DNA from: Cyclina sinensis
Taxonomy: Eukaryota; Mollusca; Bivalvia; Venerida; Veneridae
Direction of reading: 5' to 3'
DNA length: 64,000 nt
Assembly (NCBI GenBank): GCA_012932295.1
Contig: JAAONU010000009.1
Span: 3,236,197-3,300,196, forward strand
Position numbers and translations under genes: made by a program. Positions 42,841-54,179 of this stretch are shown piece after piece (the first letter of the stretch is position 1; every line of letters begins with the position of its first letter). The notes below the pieces were generated by a model that saw nothing but the letters and a program-made list of their open reading frames with translations, was not told where the DNA came from and searched no databases.

Positions 42841-44430
42841 GTATTTTATAACTATATGTTTTAAGGATAAATTTTGGCACGAGTCATGCATGAATGATTT
42901 TCTTTTATAATATAACGCTTTTATATCTTCTTAGATAAATGTGTCTTAACTGTTAGGCAGATCCTGAGTTTAAATTATATATTTATATATTTATTAAAAT
43001 ACAATACTTAACTATCTGTGATATAAATGTTTTCTTCTGTTTGTTATTATAATAGGATTGAATCTAGTCTTATGGATTGTAGAATTTTGTATCAACATAA
43101 TTCTTAGTATTAGTGATAAATTGTATATGATAGTATTTTTTTGTGATACTTTCTGTGATAATTTCTATCAAATATTAACATTGCCTCTCTATGCCATGCC
43201 ATCAACACTCAGGGACCACAATGGAAATAAGGGTTTTTTTTTGTGTTATCCCTGGTGTTGGTGTACATGTCATGGTTTTTGTGCTCATGTATGTGTAATA
43301 CTATTTATCCCTTCATGTGTTTAAAAACCATGTATGTACATTATGGCAAAATAAATCTTATCTTATCTTATAGAAGGCTTGGTCCCAGGTTGTTCAAATT
43401 TAGTGTGTAGGTCGGTCATGAAAAGTAAATTACCCTCTTAGTTTTCAGGTCACCAGATCAAAGGCCAAGGTCAGAATGACCTTGAACAGCAAAATGGTTT
43501 CCAATTTATAACTCTAGAACCATTTGTCCCAGCTTCTTCAAACTTAGTGTGTAGGTTGTTTATGACAAGAAAATGACCCCTCCACTTTTCAAGTTACCAG
43601 GTCAAAGGTCAAGTTCAGAGTGACCGTTAATAGCAAAATCGTTTCCAATCAATAACTATAGTACCTTTGGTCCCAGCTTTTTCAAACTTAGTTTGCAGGT
43701 TGGTCATCACCGGTAAAATAGCCACTATAACTTTTCAGGCTACCATGTCAATTGTCAAGGTCACAGTGACCTTTAAGAGCAAAAACGGTTTCCGATCAAT
43801 AACTATAGAAGGCTTGGTCTCAGGTTGTTCAAAATATAGTGTGTAGGTTGGTCATGACAAGTAAATGACCCCTTTAGTTTCCAGGTCACCAGTCAAAGGT
43901 CCAGGTTAGAGTGACATTGAACAGCAAAATGATTTCCATACAATAACTATAGAACCCTTTGTTCCAGGTTCTTGAAACGTAGTGTCTAGGTTGGTCATGA
44001 ATAGTAAACGTCCCATGTATTTTTTCAGGTCACCGTGTCAAAGTTCAAGGTCACAATGTCTTTAAAAAGCAAAATGGTAACTATAGAACCTTAAGGTCCA
44101 GGTTCCTGAAACTTGGTATGTAGCTTGACCATGACCAGTAGATTACGCCTAAAGCTTTTCAGGTCAAAGGTCAAAGTCACAGTGACTTCGAAAAGCAAAA
44201 TGGTTTCCAATTAATAACTATAGATAGCTTTTACCGAAGTTCCTCAAACTTGGTAAATAGGTTGGCCATGGCCAGTAGATGACTTCTTTAGTTTTACAGA
44301 TAACCAGGTCTAAGGCCATGTTCACAGTGTCCTTAAACAGCAAAATTGTTTCCGATCAATAACTATAGAACGCTTGGTCCCAGCTCCCCAAAACTTCATG
44401 GCTGCCTCTAGGGATAAGGCGCTAGGGGGG

Positions 44431-45171
44431 AACATATGTTTTACTAAAATCTCTTGTTGATTTAATCATCAGTTTCTACAGAAAGCACTTTTATAGATTC
44501 TAATAAAAAATATCAGAAAAATTAGCACCGGCTTTGGCGGAAATGTTTTTTTCACACATAGATATCACATTTACAACTAATATTGAAGGTTAACCAAGGA
44601 AAATATATAAAATATTTTTTCATATTTGATGTTCGGTTTCAACACAGGGATTTTTTAAAATTTCCAATGAAGACATAAAACGAAAATAGCCTCTTATTAT
44701 GTTAAAATTCATATTAAAGCTGTTCCAAGGAACAGTTGTTACATATTTATCATGTTTGGTTGGCAGTTTTAGTAGAAGAGTTCAAAGTTTCATATATAGA
44801 CATATAAGGAAAATGATAACCACACGGAAAGAGGAGCGTTTTATTACATGTACTTTAATTTATGTGATTGTTTTGCAAGCCTCCAGTCTTTCTTTTGTTG
44901 TTACAGTAGGAAAATGATGTAAACAGCAAACGGGGATAATCAGGCACGTGGGAACGTGCTGGTGGACTTTCCATGGACACTGAATGACTGAAACCCCATG
45001 TAGGTCACAGACGAGTCTAGATTCTGCAAATAATAGACAGACAATACTAAACTAGGATTTAGAGAGGGAGGAACAACCTGTTTACCATTAATAAATTCCT
45101 TAGGCAACGCTGTTACACCGCTCATTATTTAAATTGGTGATAATAAAATGTCTTAAGAATTACAAAAGTAC
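44431..45171. other. Unassigned DNA
   Basis: No gene or clear repeat. Short open frames at 44699-44917 and 44940-45125 lack domains. Confidence 0.4.
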
Positions 45172-45366
45172 AATCGTCTAGCGCACACCTTCCTATTATT
45201 GTATAGATACAACCTCTAACAACTGCGTCAGGGAATCGATTATTTGCCTCAGTGGTTAGAATGTTTGTCTTCGATGCGTTAAGAATCGGGTTTCGAATCC
45301 CGCTTAAGGTTTGTATTCTAAGATGCACTGCAACTTTCTGTAACGGGTTTTCATGTTCGTAAGATG
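45172..45366 (+). mobile_element. tRNA-derived SINE, copy 3
   Basis: Same plan as the other copies: leader ATCGTCTAGCGCACACC, GCGTCAGGGAATCGATT, A box TGCCTCAGTGG, B box GGGTTTCGAATCC, GTATTCTAAGATGCACTGCA, end GTTCGTAAGATG. Confidence 0.75.
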
Positions 45367-45510
45367 GGGGCTCGTAAAGGTAGAACCTCTCCTAGAATTA
45401 TTCGTACACATTAAAAAAAAGAATATTTAAGATTTCTGTGTGATTTTCTGATCTAAAAATACACAACACCATTCGTCATCATAAATGATGATTTTCTCCA
45501 GAGGGTATGT

Positions 45511-45707
45511 GTTACGGTCTAGTGCATGTCTTCCTGTAATTGTATAAATTCAACCTATGACGACTGCGTCAGGGAATCAATTCTTTGGCTCAACGGTTAG
45601 AGTGTTAAGTCTTCGATGCGCTAAAATCGGAGTTTGAATCCCGTTCTGGGTTGTGTATTCTAAGTTGAATTGTATCTTTCTGTTAAGGACTTTCATGTTC
45701 ATGAGAC
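45511..45707 (+). mobile_element. tRNA-derived SINE, copy 4
   Basis: Leader GTTACGGTCTAGTGCATG, A box TGGCTCAACGG, B box GGAGTTTGAATCC, body GTGTATTCTAAGTTGAATTG, end GTTCATGAGAC. It lies 144 bp after copy 3 in the same orientation. Confidence 0.75.
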
Positions 45708-45984
45708 AAGGTTTATTTGCTAACAGTTCAAAATGAACAGATTGTTGTTTTAAGTATTTTTAACCTAACAAACAAGATGTCTGAGGAGTCATTTTCTAAT
45801 TTTGTATCAAAAGACAATTATTCTCAAATTTATTCTAAGTTAAATATCTGGAATGAGACGGTTAGAATTCTGCAGCACCATTAAGGCTAATAGTCAAATT
45901 CTGGATGGTTATTTTAGAGTTTAGATACTTAGTGCATAGAAGCAAGCTCCTGTAGGCTTCTTGCTACAATTGCCGAGTAAAACC

Positions 45985-46135
45985 TGCAGGTTGTATGTTT
46001 TCCCAAAGGTTCTCGATCAGGTTTTAAGTACAGACAAGGGGTTGCCACTCATAACGCTTGATCCTCTCTGTATTCAGGCACTCCTGAACAAATCTGGCAG
46101 TCTATGGACGGGCGTACTTTTCTATAAGGATGAAG
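45985..46135 (-). pseudogene. Tc1-like transposase relic
   Basis: On the minus strand the frame reads YARP, stop, TARFVQECLNTERIKRYEW, then QPLVCT, stop, NLIENLWENIQ. This matches the C-terminal part of Tc1/mariner DDE transposases, whose pattern is (D)NARPHTA...WPxxSPDLNxIExxW. The Glu of NLIENLW is the third catalytic residue. The His of ARPHTA and the SPD-D part are replaced by stops. Upstream minus-strand sequence to about 46330 may hold further worn parts. The plus-strand frame 45961-46167 is its shadow. Confidence 0.65.
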
Positions 46136-46631
46136 CTGCCACGGATGTCATTGTAGCTCTATGCTAGGCATAGACGTTTTTCTAAACCGCTGACTAGTCA
46201 TTGTTCAACCATCAAGGATACAGAAGTAGATTTGGCCGTACCAGTTGAAGCCATCTCAGACTCTCACAGAGCATCTTCACCCAGATGCATTTGGAAGATC
46301 TCAACAAAGTAAGCAGAAGTTGGAAATGGCTCTCTCGTGCTTCAATAACCTGAAACTTATCAGCCCTGGACAGTTTCGTTTCCACAGTGGCGTCTTGAAA
46401 TTGATTTTAATGCCTCTCGTGTAGAATTGCCGAGTCATTAAAATTTTTTTGTAATAAATGGTGCATAAGAGGAAATACTGAACCTAATTCTCTTTCTAAA
46501 TGAAAAAGACAAATCTTCAAAATAATTGACAAAAAGCTTTTCTTTTTATAAATGAAATATATTTTATCACCACCTCGGCTTCGTTTTTGACCATTGTCAT
46601 GTGAGAAAAGGAATTCAAGACTTTCATAAAA
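46136..46631. other. Unassigned DNA next to the Tc1 relic
   Basis: It may contain the rest of the transposon, but I could not align further motifs with confidence. Confidence 0.35.
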
Positions 46632-47299
46632 GATTTGTATTGCCAGCTGCTAATAAGGCTTAAAACAAATTAGTTAAAGTATGACGTTATACGCTATATT
46701 AATATTCAAACTAAAGAGCTGAATAGTACCGATGCTTATACATTGACTTCTTCATCAGAGATTGATATTGTTTCTGCACACACTCATCAAATTGCAGAAT
46801 TTAGAATCAGTGTTGAACCGAGACAAGATAAAGTACCTACACTGCATTCCTACACAAATCACTATATAAAGCAAGATTAGTAGCTAATTCCAGTTCTTGC
46901 ACAACTACTTAATTATCAGTAGCTTTAACAACTTGTCTTACAGCCATGAAAGAACATATTATTAAGTATTGCGAACAGATTTTTGAAACCACCGGCAAAA
47001 ATCTATTTTGATCGATAAAAAACTAAGGTGACGTTTTGAATAAGCTTAAATCTAATAAGTTTAAGAAGTTTTCTTTGTCTACGTGTGATATTTCTACATT
47101 CTACACTTCTCTTCCTCATAATTTGATACGGGTTAAGCTCACCAGTCTCACTTGAAAAAATCAGGAGAAAATAAAACGTATGTCGCTAATAATGAGAATC
47201 AAGTATATTTTTAACAGATGGTTCTTACGATCATAATGTTTTATAGACTTGTCAAGGCTTTATTGAGTCGCACTCTTAACTACTAGATAAAGAGGATAT

Positions 47300-47451
47300 T
47301 TGTTTGTTTTTGTGGAAAATGAGAATTTATTTCATCGAGTGAACACCATATGTGATATTTTCACGAGTGGCGCAGCCACGAGTGAAAATATAAACATATG
47401 GTGTTCACGAGATGAAATAAATTCCCATCTTCCACTAAAAAACAAACAAAT
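47300..47451. repeat. Foldback (inverted repeat) with arms of about 72 bp
   Basis: The arms are 47300-47371 and 47373-47451. Paired words include TTTGTTTGTTTTT with AAAAAACAAACAAA, ATTTATTTCATC with GATGAAATAAAT, GTGAACACCATATG with CATATGGTGTTCAC, and TATTTTCAC with GTGAAAATA. The loop is at GGCGCAGCC. The frame 47300-47521 is a by-product. Confidence 0.85.
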
Positions 47452-48133
47452 TTTCTTTTTATTTTATGCCAACACGTCAAAAATGGGTATTTTATACATT
47501 TTTACTCAGGGCCTTCAATAAATTCCCCATGGTGAGCCCCAAATCAGTTAATGCGTACTTTGGTCAAACCGTTTCTCCGCACAAAAAAAAGTGCAGACAA
47601 TCTCCAATACATATGATAACTTTACTTCTGCTGAAATAAACTGAATACACTTTCATCAAATAACATTTATTTTTCTCTACTAAGTTTATCAATATTTATT
47701 GAATTTTAGCCATACATACTTTAATTATAAAAGCGGATTAATACCGAGTAACATTCAATCAATTGAATTGAAAGTCGGCCATATTGGATATTGTCCATGT
47801 GAGTTATGTAAACAAATCAGACATTTTAAATAATTTATGGCGAATTTCATCATTGTTCACAACTAGTTAGGCTCAGGAATTCAATATTATAACTGGATTT
47901 AACAAGGTAAATAAATTTCACTCGCTGTCACTGTCTGAAATACAGCGGATTCTCTTGTATTTACGTGGTGGGGAAATTCCTGAAGTTTCATCAAGCCTTG
48001 ATAAAAAAGTAGTTCCGGCACAAACAGTGGATTATCAAAATGGTAATTTCACTGATTCAAAACAGTGGATTATCACTTTTATCTCACTGATATTTCCCTA
48101 TATTTCTTTGGTAGGCATAAAATAAAAGTAGTT
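47300..48133. mobile_element. Foldback-headed insertion in the Penelope RT
   Basis: The RT phrase ending ...RIFVCF (about 47308) resumes as TRQVVGIPM at 48135, so about 825 bp was inserted between them. The insert begins with the foldback. It also contains a TTTTATTTTATGCC (47456) / GGCATAAAATAAAA (48114) inverted pair, which suggests a second set of termini. No coding frame is seen. No clear target duplication is identified. Confidence 0.6.
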
Positions 48134-49149
48134 AACTAGACAGGTGGTTGGCATACCTATGTGTACTAACTGTGCACCCCTTGTTGCTGATCTGTTTTTA
48201 TACTGCTATGAAAGAGACTGCATGTTTCCCTTTCTAGTGAAAATGAAGATGGTATTATTTCATGATTTAACAAAACCTTGAGGTATCTTGACGACTTGCT
48301 AAATATAGATATAAATACCATTTTCCATTTATTCAAATGAACTCATTTTAATGAAGTAAACACTTAAGAAAAGCAAGCAAACTTTCTTGATCTAAATCTT
48401 TCTATTGAACATGATTCTGTGACTACCAAAATTAGGATAAAAGAGATGATTTTAATTTCAAAATTGCAAATTTCCATTTTAGATGGTAATGTCTCATGAG
48501 CTACATCGTATGGAAATTATATTTCACAGATGGTTCGCTTTTCTACACCTTATAACAGTGTAAAAGATACCCAGATTTAAGTCATAAATACAATTGCAGT
48601 TTAAAATAACTACTGCAACAAGGTATTTCTCAACCAGTGTTTGATGGAGGTTTGATTTATAAACAAAATAAAAAACAGTATTAATTTCTCCATGTTATTT
48701 GTAAATTCAAAACGAAAGGCTTCTAACATGATATTCTACAGCGCTCTGCTTGGTGATTAACCCTTCTACAGTTGATCTCTTTGCTTACCTCTTTGCGTGA
48801 ACGGCGGAAGCAGGAATTTAAGGTTTAGGAAAGTTTTTACGGAAATCTTGAAAAGAACGTAGAAACTCGATCAGTATTCCTGTCATCGTGTGCTTGCTGA
48901 TTAGACACCAAGTGCTCTTGTCTCAATAAGGTCATTCATTATATACCCTTTACAATGCACTACACTTTTCACTAACCATAGCTTTTTGTTTTTATATGTT
49001 AGTCTGCTTTTGCATACAACAGTGTCGAGTTGATTTGTTGGTTGGAGTTAATTCATCAGGACAACTTGTACTTGTGTGTTCTTATGCACTCTAGAACTTG
49101 GTTTAAATCCCAAGTGGTACAAATATTTGCAATTGACCGTTTGAAGACG

Positions 49150-49640
49150 GTATCCCTACGAGGGACAGAGATTTGGCGTCGTCCGTCCGTCACACTTTGA
49201 TTGGGATATAACTCCAAACTAATTGAAGTTGTGAACCGAAATTTTGATATTTGGTTAGATCTCACTGAGTAGAATTGCAATGCATAGGTACTGTATCTCT
49301 TCACTTCATATTTTTAGTTATTCCGCTTTGTTATTTTCCCTGTTAAAAGTTATAAACCTAAAACTTCATATGTGATTACATCTAATTGAGTAGCTGTGTA
49401 GTGCATAAGAACTGTTACTCTTCATTTCATTTTTTTGTTTTGTTATTCGCTTTTGTTATTTTTCCTATTAAATTTTTGTTTGGTCCATAACTCTAAAAGT
49501 TTTTGAGGTATCAACGTTAAACCTCAAAGGTGCATAGATTCATTACATGCATAGGAACTGTAACTCTTCACTTGTTTAAACCCTAAATTGCTGTTGTCTC
49601 GCTGCTTTTTGAGAATATTTTGACATCATTTCTCTCAAAT
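49150..49640. repeat. Degenerate tandem repeat, about 120-180 bp units
   Basis: It starts with CCTACGAGGGACAGAGATTTGG and GTCCGTCCGTCAC. It then repeats ATAACTCCAAACTAATTGAAG / TAAAACTTCATATGTG / ATAACTCTAAAAGTTTTTGAG, each followed by GCATAGGAACTGT..CTCTTCA and a TTGTTATTTTCCCT.TTAAA segment. The minus-strand frame 49056-49304 overlaps it and is not a gene. Confidence 0.55.
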
Positions 49641-51559
49641 GACGTCATTTACTATACAAGGTATTCAACTTGGCAAAGCTCATTTTTATGGGCATCTATT
49701 TATTATAGATAAAGATATGAAATTGATTTGCCCCTCAAATTCCAAGGTCAAAGATGTATGTAAAGTTAACAGCCCTATTCTAGCGATTTGTATCATTCGA
49801 CTGGGGATATCGATTCAAAGAGTTTGCTTGGTGTTTTTAGGAGCTCACAGTTTACAATAAAGACCACGTTATCCTAGACATGTTAATGTATCTAATTAGA
49901 AATGTATCGTGAAGTATCAAACAAAACAAAGTTATGCTAGTGCTAAGCAAACTGGGCCGTATATAACGCTATATAAACTGTAAACTCGTTGAATATAAGT
50001 TTTTATGAAATGGAAGCTCGTCAGATCAAATGTATAAGATACCAATCTTCGTTTCTAAATAATAGATTTACAAAATATATGCAAATATATTTCTGGCAGA
50101 AAAGACATAATTCAGTGTTTTCAACTTAAAAACGCACCATGAGTTTGTGTTGTGCCATCGTTATTACCAAGAATATTCACTTAATCAAGCCATATTTGCT
50201 GTTTTTGGTATAAAAATCAAGAGAAAGCAATGATTTGTAGATAGAAATTTAATAACAACAAGTTTTCCTCTTGGATTTTAGTTGCTTTGTTGCAAAGCAG
50301 TTCTTTACAATGATTATGACACTGATGATGATAATGATGATGTGATGATAACTATGGTGATGATTACGATGGTGATGATGATTTTGACTGTAATGATAAC
50401 GAAAATGTTGATATGAAGATGATTTCAAACATTTTTACCCTCGATACCTCATGTTGCATTGAATAAACAAACAAGATCTTTTAGAAATATAATAAAAGTT
50501 TGCTTACTCAGTAAAAATAATGTAACTGCTCCTCTCAACATCGTACGTTTTCAATTTAATAATTTATAATGTTCGATAATTAGTTTGAAAATTTAATATG
50601 TTTTTATAATGACAAACGTAAAATGACAGATGATAATACAATGATGCAATTATAACACTTTGGTTGTGGTTTCATATTACTATGTAATAAAAACCTGTCA
50701 CCAAGCTTTATTGTAAAAATTGAATTACCTTTTCTCTTTTAGAATGTGACATCTTACAAAAGCATAATTCACCGACCAACTGTTTGGTCCCTGTCTGCTT
50801 GATAATTCAGTGTAAACTTATTCAATAAATGTAATTGGAATCTGAAAGACTGAATCTTATTTCGTCAGTTAGCAAGCAGGCAGGGATCTTGTTAAAAACA
50901 TTTTTCACATTTTTTGAATGCCCAGAAAGAAGAGAGTTATCGAGAGAAAAAACTTTGGTCGGTGTTATATATTTCTTGCTTTTTTTATTGAATATGACAC
51001 TCATTCTGACATTTATTAAACTCTTATTTCGCACATCATTTTCTCTATTTTGAGCAGATTCATGATGTTACCGTATGTCACACAATGAAGTAAACTCGTT
51101 ATGATATACAAGGTATATCTCCCATTACACCTGCATTTGATAATACTAGGTGATAACATAGCATGTAATTTATACAAACGTTTATAAAATTGTTTTTGTA
51201 GAAATGAATTGCAAATGTCGAAATTACAAAAAGTTCACACAAAAATTACATAAAAATATCTAGACTTGAAAAAAAGGAAAATTACTTAAAAGATATATGA
51301 AATCTGAATCAACTTAAAAAGAATTGTCCAGACTTGTACAGATTTGTTCATTATTAATCACAGTTTGAAGGAAACAAAATGCTACGGGTATTTTCTTTAA
51401 GGAGAAAAGTATCCAACACTTCAAAATACAATAAAGTCAGAATATTTGTATGGAGTTATAATTTTTATTATCATTTTTTTAAATCAGCACCAGTATTACT
51501 GTTGTTGCTGACATTTGTAAAACGTTTTCATCTTCTTACTGCTAATTCAACAACAACTG
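49641..51559. other. Unassigned DNA with GAT microsatellite
   Basis: Near 50318-50400 there is a GATGATGATAATGATGATGTG run. No gene is supported; short frames at 49639-49860 and 50822-51053 lack domains. Confidence 0.4.
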
Positions 51560-51572
51560 TTTATTATTATTA

Positions 51573-51609
<37 letters not shown>

Positions 51610-52045
51610 AACAATTTTACAACTAAGAAATCAGATAAAAATAGATACACAATGGATACAGAATCTTGGATAGTAACAATGACGCTTGAAAAAGGAAAGC
51701 TGTCATCATTGTTCATGATCCTTTTAGACATCAACAAAAATATTCTGCAAACACCATAGGTTTCCAGTCACCGATTTCCCCAGCACTATATCTGTTGTTA
51801 TATTTCTGTATATGTATAATCATAATTTTTATTATAATAATAATTATTATTATTAGGAGACTTACAATTTTACAACTAGGAAATAAGATAATAAACGGGA
51901 TACAGAGTGTGTACACACAGCATTTTGAATAAAAACATGACGCTTGGAAAAGGAAAGCTGTCATCATTGTTTAGACATCTACAAAGATATTCTGCAAACA
52001 CCATAGGTTTCCAGTCACCGATTTCCCCAGCATTACATCTGTCAC
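51560..52045. repeat. TTA microsatellite within a two-unit duplication
   Basis: A (TTA)n run at about 51562-51606 is followed by ATTTTACAACTAAGAAATCA, GACGCTTGAAAAAGGAAAGC, CACCATAGGTTTCCAGTCAC and GATTTCCCCAGCA. The same series recurs about 247 bp later (ATTATTATTATTA near 51843, then CACCATAGG at 51999). The frames here (51379-51759 plus, 51731-51967 minus) are repeat-derived. Confidence 0.7.
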
Positions 52046-52879
52046 TAGAAAGCAATATGATGCAGGAAGAATGACGTATACCGACATGATCGATGTGAAG
52101 TATAAAGTTACAATCGAATATTAATAAGACAAAATGTGTCTATCGTTATACTTAGTTATATGGCTGCCAGGTATTTAAGACAATAGGTTTCTGAATTTGG
52201 CGATGTGAAGTGCTTAAATGAAAGTAATGACCTATAATTGGAGTGACATGGATGAGGCAGATGCTGCCAATAAAAAATAAATAAAAATAAATAGAAAATC
52301 AGAAATCTCTGAGAGTGCATACAACGCTACATAATCTCGAAATAGATAGCTTTCTTAACTTTGTAGTGCAACGACATCACTGGATGAACAATAAATGAAA
52401 GCAAAATCAATGTAAAAAAAGTTCCTTTCAATTGACTATTTTGACAGACTAGAAGTGAAATCGGATAAATATGTTCTATTAGGAGTGAAGAGAGAGTACT
52501 AACATTCTTTTACACGAAACTGATTGGTGATTACCTTCTACGCTGGCGTAAACGAATAAATCTTAGCTTTGAGAGAAACTTACATATTAGTCTTTCGCTT
52601 AGACGAAAGTGTAGAATTTAGTAAAAATTACATTTCATAAAAACAATACCCCAGCTAGAATATATACAGTAAGATTCGATATCATACTATTAGCCACATT
52701 GATATTGATTTGATGATCTCTGATAAATATCAAAAACATAATTATAAATAATTATCATTAATTCTTTTATTAATAATAATAATGATAACATTATTATTAT
52801 TATACTATATAACTATATATGTTTACTTTAATTGTATGTTTTATTATTTTACAACATATATCATGGAATTTTTATTTTT
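52046..52879. other. Unassigned AT-rich DNA
   Basis: Contains TAATAATAATAATGATAA and TTATTATTATTA runs near 52770-52802. No gene is visible. Confidence 0.4.
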
Positions 52880-53612
52880 TCAGTATATCATGCAGACGCA
52901 ATAAAACGGCAGACTGCGAAGAAACAAGTAACTTCTGTACTTTATCCTGCAGACGCAATAAAAACACACCCACCGACTTCAGAAGTCCCTTATGAAGATT
53001 ATCCTGCAAACAGAATTAAATCCCAGACACCGATATCCCAAGAACTTGCATACAAATGACTTTTAAAGTACATCCTGAATACGCAATTTACAGACATACG
53101 ACGATTTCTCAAGAACAAAGATGCAAGTAACTTCTGTACTGTACTTTATCTTGCAGACACAATAGAATCCCAGACACCGACTGCCTCTGAATTAGATATA
53201 GATTACTTTTTTGGTATGTCATACAGACGTTATAAAATCTCGGACAAAAATTTACCAGGAGTTGGATGCTAATGACTTCTGTAGTATGTCAAACAGGCGC
53301 AATGAAAATGTCAAGGACACCGATTTCCTAAGAACAAGGATGCAAGAAACTTATGTAGTTTATCATACAGACGCAAAAGAATCCAATTCACCGACTTCTC
53401 CTGATGCTGGACACAAGTGACTTCTACAGTTTGTCCTACAAATGCAATTAAATCCCGAACACCGATTTCCCCAGATCTTTGATAAAAAATAACGTCTGTA
53501 ATATGTCAAAAAGACGCAATAATTATCGAACATTGATTTCCCAGAACAAGGATACAAGTGACTCAATAAAATTCCAGACACCGTTTTCTCAGGACTCGGA
53601 TCGGATAATAGG
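52880..53612. repeat. About 71-bp satellite-like array, some ten units
   Basis: The marker GCAGACGCAATAAAA (or a variant) recurs near 52892, 52949, 53006, 53077, 53153, 53222, 53292, 53367, 53438 and 53509. The first steps are 57 bp and later ones 70-76 bp. Other shared words are CCAGACACCGATTTC, CCAAGAACAAGGATGCAAG and TGACTTCTGTA. The CACCGATTTCCCCAG word also occurs in the 51560-52045 duplication. The 57-bp steps stay in frame (frame 52832-53059, repeats of the DAIK..TP.S type) and follow a TTTATTTTTTCAG that resembles a splice acceptor. I regard coding as unproven. Confidence 0.7.
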
Positions 53613-54179
53613 ATAGCCACAGCAAAAACAATAAGAATTATATCATGTGGCATGTCCAGCATATGAAGGTATATTTCAAAGATTCGAAATAATTCTCTTT
53701 TTAAGTTTGGATTTTCGATGTTAATACAACAGAAACACGGGAATATATTATGTATAAACAATATATCAAAACTAATTAAACCTCATTTAACTGCATATAG
53801 ACATCATTCAGGAATTACTAAGTTAAACCTCCTGAAAAATGCTAATGTTATCCGTACAGCAAAAATAAATATTGCGAATAATGTTAAATGACTGTATACT
53901 GCCGGCAAAGCACATCGGTAATATAAGGAAAAAATGTGTTTGCTGGAAACTTTGTCGGTCTTTGTTTTTAACTAGAATGACATGTTTTTTTGTTGTTGTT
54001 TTTTTTTTTTTTTTTTTTTTAATGATATTTTTTGGTTTTTTGTTTTTTAAATACATGTCTCACACCACAAAGCCAATTCCATTACTGCCAAAAATGTTAA
54101 ATCTTTTAAGTCACATATATTCTGCATAAATAAGTCAAAGTCGAATGTAAAATTACCCTAGGCAATAAACATTTCTACA
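53613..54179. other. Unassigned DNA with poly-T run
   Basis: A T run at about 53998-54020 sits in otherwise featureless sequence. It might be the inverse poly-A tail of a short element, but no body is evident. Confidence 0.4.

Larger units (their letters stand above)
41175..43372 (+). mobile_element. Internally deleted CR1-like LINE with 2A-like motif
   Basis: The element lies inside the AGGTCA array. From left to right it has a 2A-like peptide, the start of an AP-type endonuclease, a deletion near 42240, a post-RT C-terminal region and a 3' tail AAATAAATCTTATCTTATCTTAT (short tandem TTATC). The tail style and the C-terminal phrase GFGLKSFSYIGCSLWNNLP fit CR1-type LINEs. The entire polymerase is missing, so this copy is dead. 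Confidence 0.75.
40938..44430 (+). repeat. AGGTCA array split by a LINE insertion
   Basis: The head at 40938 (TTTATGCCCCCATCGAAGATG, then GGTCGGTCGGTCGGT) is followed by one unit up to about 41170. There the CAATTACTA phrase is cut. The array resumes at about 43372 with GAAGGCTTGGTCCCAG and continues for about seven units of 130-150 bp. Each holds a CAGGTCACCAGGTCAAAGG core, GTGACCTT, AGCAAAATGGTTTCC and AATAACTATAGAA. It closes near 44430 with GCGCTAGGGGGGAACAT. Because both parts share phase and sequence, the LINE went in after the array was formed. Confidence 0.75.
46632..48960 (+). mobile_element. Decayed Penelope-like element, interrupted
   Basis: Ordered RT landmarks in mixed frames are LPTLHS-like, KARLVANSSSCTTT (about 46868-46908), MKEHIIKYCEQIFETTGKNL, LSTCDISTFYTSLPHNLIRV (about 47072-47131), then after an 825-bp interruption TRQVVGIPMCTNCAPLVADL (48135-48194), FLYCYERD, FLDLNLSIEHDS, ISILDGNV and LQRSAWLVINPSTVDLFAYL (near 48740-48800). 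This is the Penelope-type RT with its GIPMG..CAPLVADL block. Many stops and frame changes make it a pseudogene. The GIY-YIG domain is not seen here. A separate fragment of one lies at 8794. Confidence 0.75.

Noticed and set aside
47300..47521. 73-codon plus-strand frame
   Set aside because: It reads through the foldback arms and is a by-product of the inverted repeat.
53823..54129. Lys-rich and Phe-rich frames on opposite strands
   Set aside because: Both are translations of the poly-T run and its flanks.
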